From NCBI GenBank assembly GCA_900754805.1, contig CAAEEE010000133.1, positions 1-32,788 on the forward strand: a stretch of 32,788 nucleotides of DNA, read 5' to 3'. Below, in pieces: positions 1 to 7,032 of this stretch. The position numbers were made by a program, and so were the translations under genes. The stretch is from Clostridia bacterium (GTDB lineage: Bacteria > Bacillota > Clostridia > Peptostreptococcales > Anaerovoracaceae). The notes below the pieces were generated by a model. It searched no databases. It had not been told where the DNA came from and was given only the letters and a program-made list of their open reading frames with translations. Numbering within the stretch: position 1 is the stretch's first letter; each line of letters starts with the position of its first letter.

Positions 1-352
1 AGAAGGTTTCGTATTTTGCGCTGTCCCAGTCTTTATATATGCCTGCACATATTTTCCCTGCTTCCTGCGCATTCATCGTCTGATAGAATCCGCTTTCGTC
101 GAGCATCACACCAATCCGATTCTTAAGCGTAATCGGGTTTTGGAGAAGCGGCTGTCCCCAAAAGAGCACCTGCCCTGCATCGCTTCGAATCAGTCCGAGC
201 GCCGCTTTCATCAGCGTACTCTTGCCTGCGCCGTTTTCGCCGACCAAACCCACGATTTCTCCCGGTTTTATTCTCAGGCTAACATTATCCAGTCGAAACC
301 CTTTGTACTGTTTCGTCAGATTTTCAATTTTCATTACATCCATATTCCCCAT
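1..352 (-). CDS. ABC transporter ATP-binding protein (5' part only)
   Basis: N-terminal 117 residues of an ABC ATPase; the rest lies beyond the left edge. The Walker A motif GENGAGKST is at about residues 38-46, following the usual leading strand KIENLTKQYKGFRL, and the region before a Q-loop is present. Three in-frame ATGs lie close together; I chose the first because an AAGGGG ribosome binding site sits 8 bases upstream. The gene follows the four-helix membrane protein by 12 bases and is probably in one operon with it and the small XRE regulator. No transmembrane partner is visible, so substrate and direction of transport are unknown. Drug, peptide or bacitracin-type exporters commonly have this regulator/membrane/ATPase layout, but that is only an analogy. 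Confidence 0.85.
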   Translation of the reverse strand, partial: MGNMDVMKIENLTKQYKGFRLDNVSLRIKPGEIVGLVGENGAGKSTLMKAALGLIRSDAGQVLFWGQPLLQNPITLKNRIGVMLDESGFYQTMNAQEAGKICAGIYKDWDSAKYETF

Positions 353-364
353 TTTATCATCCCC

Positions 365-769
365 TTAGTATTTTCTGTTTAAAACGAAATAGCACACCCA
401 GTAAAGCACGAGCAGTAAGCACACCGCCATCGAGCAAAACAAGCTGAGTTCATCTTTGCCCATAACCTTAAATACAATCACGCCGACTGCTCCTGTCAGT
501 ACGCTTATGTATCCTGCCCATGCCCAGGCCTTATTCGAGAGAAAACGATTTCTTTCGTCATTTGCGCTCGTGTCAAATTTCTCTCTGAACTCGGAATTAC
601 TGCGATAACGCACCCATCGCACGGTCTGCACGATTCCTACAGCGATGAGCCCGCTTCCCATGCCGCCCCAAAACGAATCGATTATGTCAAAGGTTCCAAG
701 GCCGAACAGCGCAGCGCCTATCAAAATCCAAAATATTGATAAATAAATTCTCTTATTCCAATCTCTCAT
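365..769 (-). CDS. Small four-helix membrane protein, function unknown
   Basis: A 134-residue protein with four hydrophobic stretches at about residues 9-26, 36-53, 83-101 and 108-129, with a charged cytoplasmic-looking loop between helices 2 and 3 (residues 54-80, rich in Arg, Lys, Glu and Asp). I recognise no catalytic motif. It begins 14 bases after the stop of the XRE regulator and ends 12 bases before the ABC ATPase start, so the three are almost certainly co-transcribed. Small membrane proteins of this type often accompany small XRE regulators in Bacillota. It could be a membrane component or accessory of the ABC system, or a membrane sensor for the regulator; the sequence does not decide. 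Confidence 0.8.
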   Translation of the reverse strand: MRDWNKRIYLSIFWILIGAALFGLGTFDIIDSFWGGMGSGLIAVGIVQTVRWVRYRSNSEFREKFDTSANDERNRFLSNKAWAWAGYISVLTGAVGVIVFKVMGKDELSLFCSMAVCLLLVLYWVCYFVLNRKY

Positions 770-783
770 TTCCTGCCTTCTTT

Positions 784-978
784 CTACTCTTCAAAAATAA
801 AAACCTCTTCAATCGTCATCCCGAAATATTTGGACAACTTATGCGCGAGTTCAATCGACGGATTGTACCTGCCGTTCTCAAGCGAGCTGATTGTCTGCCG
901 CGAGACGCAAAGCGCCTTAGCCAGCTCTTCCTGATTGATTCCCCACACCTTCCTGATTTCTTCAATTCTGTTTTTCAT
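784..978 (-). CDS. Small XRE-family transcriptional regulator
   Basis: A 64-residue Cro/C1-type protein that is nearly all helix-turn-helix. The HTH spans about residues 16-36 (QEELAKALCVSRQTISSLEN), followed by the typical NPSIELAHKLSKYFGMTIEEVF helix. An AAAGGAG ribosome binding site lies 5-6 bases before the ATG. It is the first gene of a leftward operon with the membrane protein and the ABC ATPase, so it probably represses or tunes that operon. Two near-identical 20-bp palindromes flank its promoter (991-1010 and 1037-1056) and are the obvious candidate operators for autoregulation. It has no separate ligand-binding domain, so any signal must act through another protein or through the HTH itself. 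Confidence 0.92.
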   Translation of the reverse strand: MKNRIEEIRKVWGINQEELAKALCVSRQTISSLENGRYNPSIELAHKLSKYFGMTIEEVFIFEE

Positions 979-990
979 ATGTACTCCTTT

Positions 991-1010
991 ATGTAAAGCG
1001 TCCTTTACAT
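991..1010. promoter_or_regulatory. Palindromic operator, downstream copy
   Basis: Perfect inverted repeat ATGTAAAG-CGTC-CTTTACAT (8-bp arms, 4-bp spacer). It lies just downstream of the -10 box of the XRE promoter, covering the likely transcription start, where a bound repressor would block initiation or escape. A second copy overlaps the -35 box. Assignment to the XRE protein is inferred from position. Confidence 0.8.
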
Positions 1011-1015
1011 TGCTT

Positions 1016-1043
1016 ATTATAGCACTTTGTTTTTAAATGTCAA
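1016..1043 (-). promoter_or_regulatory. Sigma-70-type promoter of the XRE/ABC operon
   Basis: On the minus strand, TTGACA (1043-1038) and TATAAT (1021-1016) are separated by 16 bases. Both boxes match the consensus. The expected start of transcription is close to 1009, inside the downstream palindrome, giving a leader of about 30 bases. Confidence 0.85.
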
Positions 1044-1056
1044 GCATGCTTTACAT
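1037..1056. promoter_or_regulatory. Palindromic operator, upstream copy
   Basis: Inverted repeat ATGTCAAG-CATG-CTTTACAT, the same 20-bp element as at 991-1010 with one mismatch in an arm. It covers the -35 hexamer of the leftward XRE promoter. The mismatch is what creates the TTGACA box, so the operator and the promoter share bases. The centres of the two copies are 46 bp apart. Confidence 0.78.
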
Positions 1057-1091
1057 TTTTCTTTTTTGCTTTATTGACATTTCTTTTAACT

Positions 1092-1140
1092 TTTATAATT
1101 ATTGACATTTTTGCTTTATTTGTTTATAATTGTTGACATT
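1092..1140 (+). repeat. Two 18-bp direct repeats in the hipBA promoter
   Basis: TTTATAATTATTGACATT at 1092-1109 and TTTATAATTGTTGACATT at 1123-1140 are 17/18 identical and start 31 bp apart, close to three helical turns. A further TTGACATT lies at 1074. The first copy supplies the -35 box and the second the -10 box of the hipBA promoter, so a protein binding the repeats would occlude the promoter. HipB autorepression is the natural guess, although the site is not the palindrome known for E. coli HipB. Confidence 0.75.
1102..1130 (+). promoter_or_regulatory. Consensus promoter of the hipBA operon
   Basis: TTGACA (1102-1107), 17-base spacer, TATAAT (1125-1130): exact consensus hexamers at optimal spacing. 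Transcription should start near 1137, giving an ultrashort leader that contains the AGGAGG ribosome binding site (1141-1146) of hipB. Confidence 0.88.
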
Positions 1141-1154
1141 AGGAGGAATCTTTT

Positions 1155-1475
1155 ATGAGTAAAACTTCTTATCATATATTACCTGCGACCGAGGACATAC
1201 TAAAAACTATGGGTGAACAAATCAAGCTCGCACGGCTGCGCCGTGATCTCCCTGCGAAATTAGTCGCGGAGCGTGCCGGAATCAGCCGCGCTTCCCTTTG
1301 GAATGTGGAAAACGGCAGTCCATCCGTTGCAATCGGCATTTATGCCGCTGTTCTGCACGCATTGAATAATATGGATCGCGACCTTCTGCTCGTGGCGAAA
1401 GACGACCGAATGGGCAGAGAAATGCAGGACTTACAGCTGGTTACGCGTAAGCGGGCTTCGCGGAAAGGGGACTAA
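1155..1475 (+). CDS. hipB: HipB-like antitoxin / XRE-family repressor
   Basis: A 106-residue protein with a Cro/C1-type HTH at about residues 22-60 (KLARLRRDLPAKLVAERAGI, then SRASLWNVENGSPSV). It is followed 2 bases later by a HipA-family kinase, the standard layout in which HipB neutralises HipA and represses the operon as a DNA-bound complex. An AGGAGG ribosome binding site sits 8 bases before the ATG. The basic C-terminal tail (RKRASRKGD) may contact DNA or the toxin. The promoter is consensus-strength and overlaps an 18-bp direct repeat, which fits autoregulation. The gene name rests on partner and domain, not on close identity to the E. coli protein. Confidence 0.85.
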   Translation: MSKTSYHILPATEDILKTMGEQIKLARLRRDLPAKLVAERAGISRASLWNVENGSPSVAIGIYAAVLHALNNMDRDLLLVAKDDRMGREMQDLQLVTRKRASRKGD

Positions 1476-1477
1476 AT

Positions 1478-2731
1478 ATGAATGCTTCGAAAACAATCCT
1501 TGTCTATGATGATTTCGGTTTTAATACGCCTGTTTTGCTTGGCAGGCTTTTTGTCGACCCTATAAAAGGCGGCGAGAGTTATTCCTTTGAATATGATAAC
1601 AAGTGGCTGAAACAGACCTCGCTTTCCGTCTCACTTGATCCTGCTTTGGCACCATACGGCGGAAGACAGTTTCCGTATGAGGGTCGAATCTTTGGTATGT
1701 TTGCGGACTCCTCACCGGATCGCTGGGGAAGGCTTCTTCTGACGAAAAAAGAACGCAGTCTTGCCGAAAAGGAAAAACGGAAGCCTCGCAAGCTAAATGA
1801 AAGTGACTTTCTTTTGGGTGTGTATGATGAATCCCGAATCGGCGGCCTTCGTTTCAAGCTTGAAGAGACAGGCGATTTCCTTTCAAATGATAGAGAGACC
1901 GCTACCCCGCCATGGGCAAGTTTAAGAACCTTGGAAGAGGCTTCCCGTCGGTTTGAGGATGATACGACACCATTAAACGAAAAGTGGCTCAATCAGCTGC
2001 TCAGACCGGGTTCTTCTTTAGGCGGTGCGCGTCCGAAGGCGACTGTGATCGACCCTGACGGACAGCTTTGGATTGCGAAATTCCCTTCAAAAAATGATGA
2101 CAACAATACGGGTGCATGGGAAAAAGTTGTGCATGATTTAGCTCGGATGTGCGGCCTTAATGTACCCGAATCACGCCTTGAAAACTTTTCAAAACTCGGC
2201 AGCACTTTTTTGGTTCGTCGTTTTGACCGTGACGGAAAGAAGCGCGTCCACTTTGCGTCCGCTATGACTTTACTCGGAAAAACAGACGGTGCTTCTGCCG
2301 CCGATGGCACAAGCTACATTGATATTACCTCATTTATCAAAGCAAACGGGAGTCAGCCAAAAAAAGATCTCATTGAGCTGTGGAAGCGTATTGTCTTCAG
2401 CATGGCCGTTTCAAATACAGACGACCATCTCCGAAACCATGCTTTTATTTTAGAAAAAAAAGGATGGACGCTTTCTCCGCTTTACGATGTGAATCCTGTC
2501 CCTTACGGAGATGAATTGGCTCTGAATGTAAATGAAGATGACAACAGAATTTCTGTTCCCCTTGCGCTGGATGCGGCCGTTTCCTTTGGGATCACGAAAG
2601 AAGAGGCGCAAAACTTCTCCGCCGAAATTCTGCGGATTGTACGCGACAACTGGGAACACCTGGCAAAGCACTACAATATACCTCGTGGCAAAATTGACGA
2701 TATGCGACCAGCGTTCAGTGCTTGCTATTGA
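1478..2731 (+). CDS. hipA: HipA-family serine/threonine kinase toxin
   Basis: A 417-residue HipA-type kinase, close to the usual 410-440. Visible motifs: glycine-rich nucleotide loop GSSLGGARPKA (about 178-188), the ATP-contacting lysine in IAKFPS (K201), the catalytic-loop signature NTDDHLRNH (313-321), and the metal-binding LSPLYDVNP (D337). The N-terminal subdomain-1 barrel is present (FGMFADSSPDRWGRLLL, about 72-88). In E. coli, HipA phosphorylates glutamyl-tRNA synthetase, halts translation and promotes persistence; other members modify different targets, so the target here is unknown. All key residues are intact, so the toxin is probably active. It starts 2 bases after hipB with an AAAGGGG ribosome binding site and ends before a bidirectional terminator. 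Confidence 0.92.
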   Translation: MNASKTILVYDDFGFNTPVLLGRLFVDPIKGGESYSFEYDNKWLKQTSLSVSLDPALAPYGGRQFPYEGRIFGMFADSSPDRWGRLLLTKKERSLAEKEKRKPRKLNESDFLLGVYDESRIGGLRFKLEETGDFLSNDRETATPPWASLRTLEEASRRFEDDTTPLNEKWLNQLLRPGSSLGGARPKATVIDPDGQLWIAKFPSKNDDNNTGAWEKVVHDLARMCGLNVPESRLENFSKLGSTFLVRRFDRDGKKRVHFASAMTLLGKTDGASAADGTSYIDITSFIKANGSQPKKDLIELWKRIVFSMAVSNTDDHLRNHAFILEKKGWTLSPLYDVNPVPYGDELALNVNEDDNRISVPLALDAAVSFGITKEEAQNFSAEILRIVRDNWEHLAKHYNIPRGKIDDMRPAFSACY

Positions 2732-2763
2732 AAACGAAAATTTAAAGTGATAGGCTAAATATT

Positions 2764-2802
2764 AAAAAACTTGTTTGTTCAACTTGAACAAACAAGTTTT
2801 TT
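2764..2802. terminator. Bidirectional terminator between hipA and trxB
   Basis: Perfect stem with arms AAAAAACTTGTTTGTTC and GAACAAACAAGTTTTTT around the 5-base loop AACTT. The A/T tails give U-runs on both strands, so it can end hipBA transcription rightward and trxB transcription leftward. It ends one base before the trxB stop codon. Confidence 0.92.
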
Positions 2803-2803
2803 G

Positions 2804-3733
2804 TTACACCATTGCTGCCAAAAACTCCTCCGCCATCTGCACGCACACTGCGCCGTCGGCTGCCGCGGAAACGACCTGCCTAAGCGGTTTGGTTCGCACA
2901 TCGCCTACGGCGTATACACCCGGGATATTGCATTTTGTGTCTTCTCCTGCGATGATATAGCCATTTGCGTCTAAATCAAGCTGCCCTTTTACGAGTTCCG
3001 TTTCCGGCTTTCTGCCCACACAGACGAAAACTCCTTCGCAGCCGATTATGCTTTCTTCGCTGCTTCCCATATCCTTTACGCGGACGCCGCACAGCTTGTT
3101 ATCATGCAGAAGCTCTGTTAGCGTACTGTTTTGCCTGATCTCTATATTCTCCGTATTCATCAGCGGCGCATGGTAAATTTGCGTTGCCTGCAGCTTCTTA
3201 CCGCGATGGATTAAAATTACCTTTCGGCAAATACGGCTCAGGAGCAGAGCATCCCCCGCTGCGGAATTTCCTCCTCCGATCACAACAACAGTCTTATCCT
3301 TAAAAAACATCCCATCACAGGCAGCACAGTAACTCAGTCCGCGTCCCAACAGCTCCTCTTCACCCGGCAATCCCAGTTTTCTTGCGCTCGCTCCGGTTGC
3401 AATCACCACTGAGTTCGCATAGTATGTTTGTTCCCGGGTTTTTATCACCTTCGGATTTTTCTTTAAATCAACGGATATAACCTCTTTAGATTTGCTCTCT
3501 GCTCCGAATCGTTCCGCTTGCTTTTTCATTTTTTCTGCAAGATAGAATCCGTCAACGCCATCGTCAAATCCGGGATAGTTGTCGATCTGCTCTGTCAACG
3601 CCATTTGTCCGCCTGCATACTGTTTTTCAATAACAATCAAGTCAAGACCCGCTCTCGCCGCATACAATGCGGCGGTATAACCACCCGGGCCGCCGCCTAT
3701 GATAATAATATCGTAAATGTGATTTTCGCTCAT
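2804..3733 (-). CDS. trxB: Thioredoxin reductase (NADPH/FAD)
   Basis: A 309-residue low-molecular-weight thioredoxin reductase. The FAD dinucleotide fold is GGGPGGYTAALYAA (about 13-26), the redox-active CAAC followed by D is at 136-140, the NAD(P)H fold is GGGNSAAGDA (153-162), and the C-terminal FAD motif is GVYAVGDVRTKPLRQVVSA. It reduces thioredoxin using NAD(P)H and FAD in the cytoplasm; in glycine- and proline-fermenting clostridia it also feeds selenoprotein reductases. No thioredoxin gene is adjacent. An AGGAGG ribosome binding site lies 6 bases before the ATG. I see no convincing promoter in the 60 bases upstream; TACTAT in that stretch is a weak -10 candidate. The HRGK sequence after the second fold replaces the usual HRR of NADPH-specific enzymes, so cofactor preference is open. 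Confidence 0.93.
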   Translation of the reverse strand: MSENHIYDIIIIGGGPGGYTAALYAARAGLDLIVIEKQYAGGQMALTEQIDNYPGFDDGVDGFYLAEKMKKQAERFGAESKSKEVISVDLKKNPKVIKTREQTYYANSVVIATGASARKLGLPGEEELLGRGLSYCAACDGMFFKDKTVVVIGGGNSAAGDALLLSRICRKVILIHRGKKLQATQIYHAPLMNTENIEIRQNSTLTELLHDNKLCGVRVKDMGSSEESIIGCEGVFVCVGRKPETELVKGQLDLDANGYIIAGEDTKCNIPGVYAVGDVRTKPLRQVVSAAADGAVCVQMAEEFLAAMV

Positions 3734-3796
3734 TTTCAGACCTCCTCATTTGGGAATAGTATGCCCCAAACTTCGCTATAGCCTGCATTTTTGCAG

Positions 3797-3832
3797 AAAA
3801 AAGAGGCGAACATCTACCTCTTAGATGTTTGC
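3797..3832 (-). terminator. Leftward terminator with no gene in front of it
   Basis: Read leftward: an 11-bp stem (one G-U pair) with arms GCAAACATCTA and TAGATGTTCGC, a 5-base loop, then CTC and six U. It has the form of an intrinsic terminator on the minus strand, but the sequence immediately upstream on that strand is the promoter end of the rightward methyltransferase gene. It may insulate trxB from antisense reading, or be the remnant of a gene replaced by the restriction-modification module. Confidence 0.65.
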
Positions 3833-3841
3833 AAAAAAACA

Positions 3842-3870
3842 TGGACTTTAGACGCCTAATAAAGTATAAT
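3842..3870 (+). promoter_or_regulatory. Probable promoter of the restriction-modification operon
   Basis: TATAAT at 3865-3870, preceded at 17 bases by TGGACT (3842-3847), a partial match to TTGACA. Transcription would start near 3877, inside what would otherwise be an upstream in-frame ATG, which supports translation beginning at 3899. Confidence 0.6.
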
Positions 3871-3898
3871 TATGTCGGAACCAAAAGGAGGATTACTG

Positions 3899-5233
3899 AT
3901 GCCACGAATTATTGATTTGTTCGCTGGTTTAGGCGGGATTAGGCTTGGCTTTCAACAGGCAATGGATGAACTCGGACTGAAAACGGAGTGCGTGTTTTCT
4001 TCGGAAATAAAGTCTTATGCTATCAAAGCATATAAGGGCTTTTATGGTGATGAAGAAATATACGGGGATATTACTCTTGTTAATCCAAAACAAGATATTC
4101 CGGATTTTGATTATCTGCTGGCCGGTTTCCCCTGCCAGCCATTTAGCTCCGCGGGAAACAGAAATGGTTTTGCGGATACACGAGGTACATTATTTTTCGA
4201 AATTGAGCGAATACTCCAAGACAAAATAAATACAAATCATCCAGCAAAAGGTTTTTTACTGGAAAATGTCGAAGGACTTATGAGTCATGACAATGGTAAT
4301 ACCTTGAATATTATTATTACACATTTAGAGCGGCTTGGTTATCACGTCAGTTGCAAATTATTGGACTCAAGATATTTCGGATTAGCGCAAAGTCGAAAAA
4401 GAGTATATATAGTCGGTTCATTAGATGAAGACATAAACCTTGACAACTTTGAGCGAAGGGAAGCTGTCTTAGGAGACATATTACAGCACGGGCTTCCAAC
4501 AGCAGACACAAATTTTACCAGAAAATTGTTTGCAAACTATACTACTCAAGATGTAATAGGAAAGTCGATAAAAGACAAAAGAGGCGGTGACAACAATATC
4601 CATTCATGGGATATTGATTTGAAAGGCGAAACATCGTCATTGGAGCGAAATTTGATGAGTACTCTTTTGCGAGAAAGGAGAAAGAAACATTGGGCAGAAG
4701 CAATAGGCATAAAGTGGATGGATGGAATGCCTTTAACAGAAGACCAAATCAGAACCTTTTTCAATGTTCCTAAATTACACGAAATGCTGGAGCATCTAAC
4801 AGAAATGGGCTATTTGGTGTACGAGTATCCTAAGCAGCAAGTAAAAGGTAATGACGGAATTGTAAAACGAATTCCAGATAAATCAAAGGATAAAGGATAT
4901 AACATTGTTGCAGGGAAATTATCATTTGAATTTTCCAAGATACTGGATACAAGAACCATTGCTCCGACTTTGGTGGCAATGGATGTGTCCAAATTAGGAG
5001 TGGTTGACGGAAATGGGCTTCGCAGACTTACAATCAGAGAATGCCAAAGATTATGTGGATATCCGGACAATTATAATTTAGATATGATTAGTGAATCTGA
5101 AGCATTTGATTTGTTGGGAAATACTGTGTGTGTACCTGTAATCAAAGATATTTCATTAAGGATAGGAAGAAGCTATTTGAATAATATAGAAGGAGGATAC
5201 TCAAATGAGATTATCTGCGCAAGAAATATATGA
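3899..5233 (+). CDS. DNA (cytosine-5) methyltransferase of a type II R-M system
   Basis: A 444-residue C5-cytosine methyltransferase with the conserved motifs in order: I, DLFAGLGGIRLGF (6-18); IV, GFPCQPFS with catalytic C79; VI, ENV (122-124); VIII, QSRKRVYIVG (164-173); and X, GNTVCVPV near the C terminus. The variable target-recognition region lies between VIII and IX. It protects host DNA from the nuclease encoded by the next gene, which overlaps it by 29 bases. I start at 3899 rather than the in-frame ATG at 3872 because AAAGGAGG lies 7 bases before 3899 and the promoter -10 box ends at 3870. Base composition is clearly more AT-rich than the genes on either side, suggesting transfer. 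The target is unproven; the partner's family suggests GGNNCC. Confidence 0.95.
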   Translation: MPRIIDLFAGLGGIRLGFQQAMDELGLKTECVFSSEIKSYAIKAYKGFYGDEEIYGDITLVNPKQDIPDFDYLLAGFPCQPFSSAGNRNGFADTRGTLFFEIERILQDKINTNHPAKGFLLENVEGLMSHDNGNTLNIIITHLERLGYHVSCKLLDSRYFGLAQSRKRVYIVGSLDEDINLDNFERREAVLGDILQHGLPTADTNFTRKLFANYTTQDVIGKSIKDKRGGDNNIHSWDIDLKGETSSLERNLMSTLLRERRKKHWAEAIGIKWMDGMPLTEDQIRTFFNVPKLHEMLEHLTEMGYLVYEYPKQQVKGNDGIVKRIPDKSKDKGYNIVAGKLSFEFSKILDTRTIAPTLVAMDVSKLGVVDGNGLRRLTIRECQRLCGYPDNYNLDMISESEAFDLLGNTVCVPVIKDISLRIGRSYLNNIEGGYSNEIICARNI

Positions 5234-6164
5234 CAGACTGTTAAATGATGATCATATTCTTGAATTGAAAGGTCAAATCAGATTCTTTTTGGGAGATGTA
5301 AATATTATTGTAAGGCAAAAGGATGTGGTGGGAAATATAATGCAAGAGTGGTTACAAGGATGGTTAGAAGCAAAAGGCATTGAATTTGCACCAAGCGAAA
5401 ATACACAAATGCCCCCTGATTTTTTTCTAAATCCTGATGATAGAACAAAAGGATTATTAGAAGTAAAAGCTTTTAACAGGAATGGTTCCCCTGGATTTGA
5501 TATTGCTGATTTTAGAATGTATGCCGCAGAAATTCAAGAAAAGCCCTATATGTTAGATGTGGACTATCTTATTTTTGGTTACGATATGAGTGCGGACGGC
5601 ATTGTAACTATTAAAGATGTTTGGCTGAAGAAAGTCTGGCAAATCACGAGAAGAATGGAAAACTTTCCTATTAATTTACAGATAAAAGAAGGCGTAATAC
5701 ATAAAATCAGACCTGGAGTCTGGTATAGCGAAAGAGCGACAGACTATGCAATTTTCGATTGTCTTGAAGATTTTATTTCTGCCATAGAAGAAACAACCTT
5801 TAAAGAGCCTAAATTGCGTACTTCCGTAGCTTCTACCTGGTTGACAGTTTTTCAAAAAAAATATAAAGATTGGTACGGAAAAGAATTAAATGAACCAAGA
5901 TGGAATGATATTAAAGATAAATATGATCTTGCGGCAGATAAGAAAAGGGAACGCGCTAAAAGAACATTTGAAAAGGCAGTTTCCCAAAAAGAAATAAAAG
6001 AAGCACGGGTGCTTAAATATCAGCAAGCCATTATTGAGGCAAAAACAGATAAGCAGAAAGAAAAAGCGGAGCAGAACTTGGCAAAAGCAATGATTTCATT
6101 AGAATCGGCATTAAAGAAAGTCGCTGAGGCACAAACTTTATATGAAATATATATACATCAGTAG
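5205..6164 (+). CDS. Type II restriction endonuclease, NgoBV/NlaIV-like
   Basis: A 319-residue protein with a PD-(D/E)XK nuclease core: PD at 71-72, then E86-V-K88 in GLLEVKAF. The segments around GSPGFDIADF, LDVDYLIFGY and KIRPGVWYS resemble, from memory, the NgoBV family, whose NgoBV/NlaIV members recognise GGNNCC. That assignment is moderate; the restriction role follows more firmly from the overlapping C5 methyltransferase gene. The last 90 residues form a lysine/glutamate-rich helical tail (about 235-315) with coiled-coil character, which may help dimerisation. Its own ribosome binding site (AGGAGG, 5191-5196) lies inside the methyltransferase gene, so translation is probably coupled and delayed relative to the methylase. 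AT-rich composition matches its partner. Confidence 0.82.
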   Translation: MRLSAQEIYDRLLNDDHILELKGQIRFFLGDVNIIVRQKDVVGNIMQEWLQGWLEAKGIEFAPSENTQMPPDFFLNPDDRTKGLLEVKAFNRNGSPGFDIADFRMYAAEIQEKPYMLDVDYLIFGYDMSADGIVTIKDVWLKKVWQITRRMENFPINLQIKEGVIHKIRPGVWYSERATDYAIFDCLEDFISAIEETTFKEPKLRTSVASTWLTVFQKKYKDWYGKELNEPRWNDIKDKYDLAADKKRERAKRTFEKAVSQKEIKEARVLKYQQAIIEAKTDKQKEKAEQNLAKAMISLESALKKVAEAQTLYEIYIHQ

Positions 6165-6240
6165 TTCTTTTTGTAAATTTCTGCAGAAATGGCATTCAAA
6201 TTTATACGAAAATCAAGAGTATTCAAAATCCGCAAGGCTG

Positions 6241-6274
6241 AAAAAAAGGAATCGAAAAGTTGATTCCTTTTTTT
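6241..6274. terminator. Bidirectional terminator between R-M module and folT
   Basis: Stem with arms AAAAAAAGGAATC (6241-6253) and GATTCCTTTTTTT (6262-6274) around an 8-base loop. U-runs on both strands let it stop the rightward restriction operon and the leftward folT transcript. Confidence 0.92.
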
Positions 6275-6297
6275 CATAGAAAACCGGGTAAACATTA

Positions 6298-6804
6298 TTA
6301 TGCAATTATGCTGCTTTTATGTCTTGCCATCACCTTGCTCAGCATTCCGATTACAATAAACTCGACCGGAATCATAATCAGGCACTGCACTACTCTTGTA
6401 ACAAGCAGTGCTTCAAACGAAGAGCCGTAAAGGATGGAAATCCAAAGCGTGTTGAGCAGTAATCCCAGTATTAACTGAACAATTGCGACTGCAAGGAGAA
6501 TGCGTACCGGAGTCTGCTTCTTATGCAGGAGAAGTCCATAGACAATTCCCGTCAGTGCACAGGTAAGCGTAAATCCCGGGAAGTATGCGCCGATTGGGAA
6601 GAGCGTCGCTCCGAGTAAATCCGCAACTCCGCCGACAAGCGCGCCGCCTATCGGTCCGTAAAGATATGCAGCCAGAAAAACCGGAATGAACGTAAATCCG
6701 ATTTTAAGATTCCAGGCGTTTATCGAAAGAAACCTAGAAAGCACGATTGCCGCCGCAATGAGGGCAGCACAAACAACCATAGTTTTAACGTCTAATTTTT
6801 TCAT
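6298..6804 (-). CDS. folT: Folate-family ECF transporter S component
   Basis: A 168-residue integral membrane protein with about six hydrophobic helices and the signature stretches NLKIGFTFIPVFLAAYLYGP, GGVADLLGATLFPIGAYFPG and FTLTCALTGIVYG, typical of the FolT folate-binding S components. It captures folate at the membrane and works with the shared ECF module (EcfA, EcfA', EcfT), which is not in this window. A tetrahydrofolate riboswitch lies directly upstream on the same strand, independently supporting folate as substrate. The start is fixed by AAGGAGG 7 bases before the ATG. The gene ends at a bidirectional terminator. Having regulated folate uptake suggests the organism salvages folate, at least in part. 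Confidence 0.92.
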   Translation of the reverse strand: MKKLDVKTMVVCAALIAAAIVLSRFLSINAWNLKIGFTFIPVFLAAYLYGPIGGALVGGVADLLGATLFPIGAYFPGFTLTCALTGIVYGLLLHKKQTPVRILLAVAIVQLILGLLLNTLWISILYGSSFEALLVTRVVQCLIMIPVEFIVIGMLSKVMARHKSSIIA

Positions 6805-6822
6805 AAAAAAACCTCCTTAAAA

Positions 6823-6840
6823 TTGCGACAGTCGCCGCAA
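6823..6840 (-). promoter_or_regulatory. Possible expression-platform hairpin of the THF riboswitch
   Basis: Read leftward: arms TTGCGGC and GTCGCAA (one G-U pair), loop GACT, followed by UUUU and then the folT ribosome binding site. It could be a weak terminator or could mask access to the AAGGAGG sequence. It lies about 25 bases downstream of the aptamer. Confidence 0.5.
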
Positions 6841-6865
6841 GCGGAGATTTTCTTATCCCTTATTG

Positions 6866-6978
6866 CAGCAGCGGATGCGGGCACGGCACCGCAGCAATGT
6901 GTCAGCATAGCTGTTCTCGCTTTCGTCCGACGGCAACTTCCCATCCGTCGGCACTTGACGCGCCGTCCCTACTCTGTC
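6866..6978 (-). promoter_or_regulatory. Tetrahydrofolate (THF) riboswitch aptamer
   Basis: The minus strand reads AGAGTAGG, GCGTCAAGTG, ATGGGAAGTTG, ACGAAAGCGAG, CGGTG, then GCATCCGCTGC: the conserved islands of the Clostridia THF riboswitch in order. Pairing supports it: GGGACGGC pairs with GCCGTGCCC (one bulge), and CCGACGG pairs perfectly with CCGTCGG across the ATGGGAAGTTG loop; CAGC-TAT-GCTG forms a further hairpin. It precedes folT by about 60 bases. In known cases THF or related reduced folates switch off folate transport or synthesis genes. Confidence 0.9.
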
Positions 6979-7032
6979 TAATTTTCTGATTCTCGCAAGC
7001 TCGGCTTCCTTAATTGAAAACGAACTACACGA

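Noticed and set aside
3872..3898. Earlier ATG for the cytosine methyltransferase
   Set aside because: It overlaps the likely transcription start, has no ribosome binding site, and the residues before 3899 are encoded by the ribosome binding site of the downstream ATG.
3789..6189. TTTTGCAGAAA (near 3789) and TTCTGCAGAAA (6179-6189) as target-site duplication of the R-M module
   Set aside because: Only about 10 matching bases in AT-rich DNA, and the positions do not bracket the module cleanly; chance is likely.
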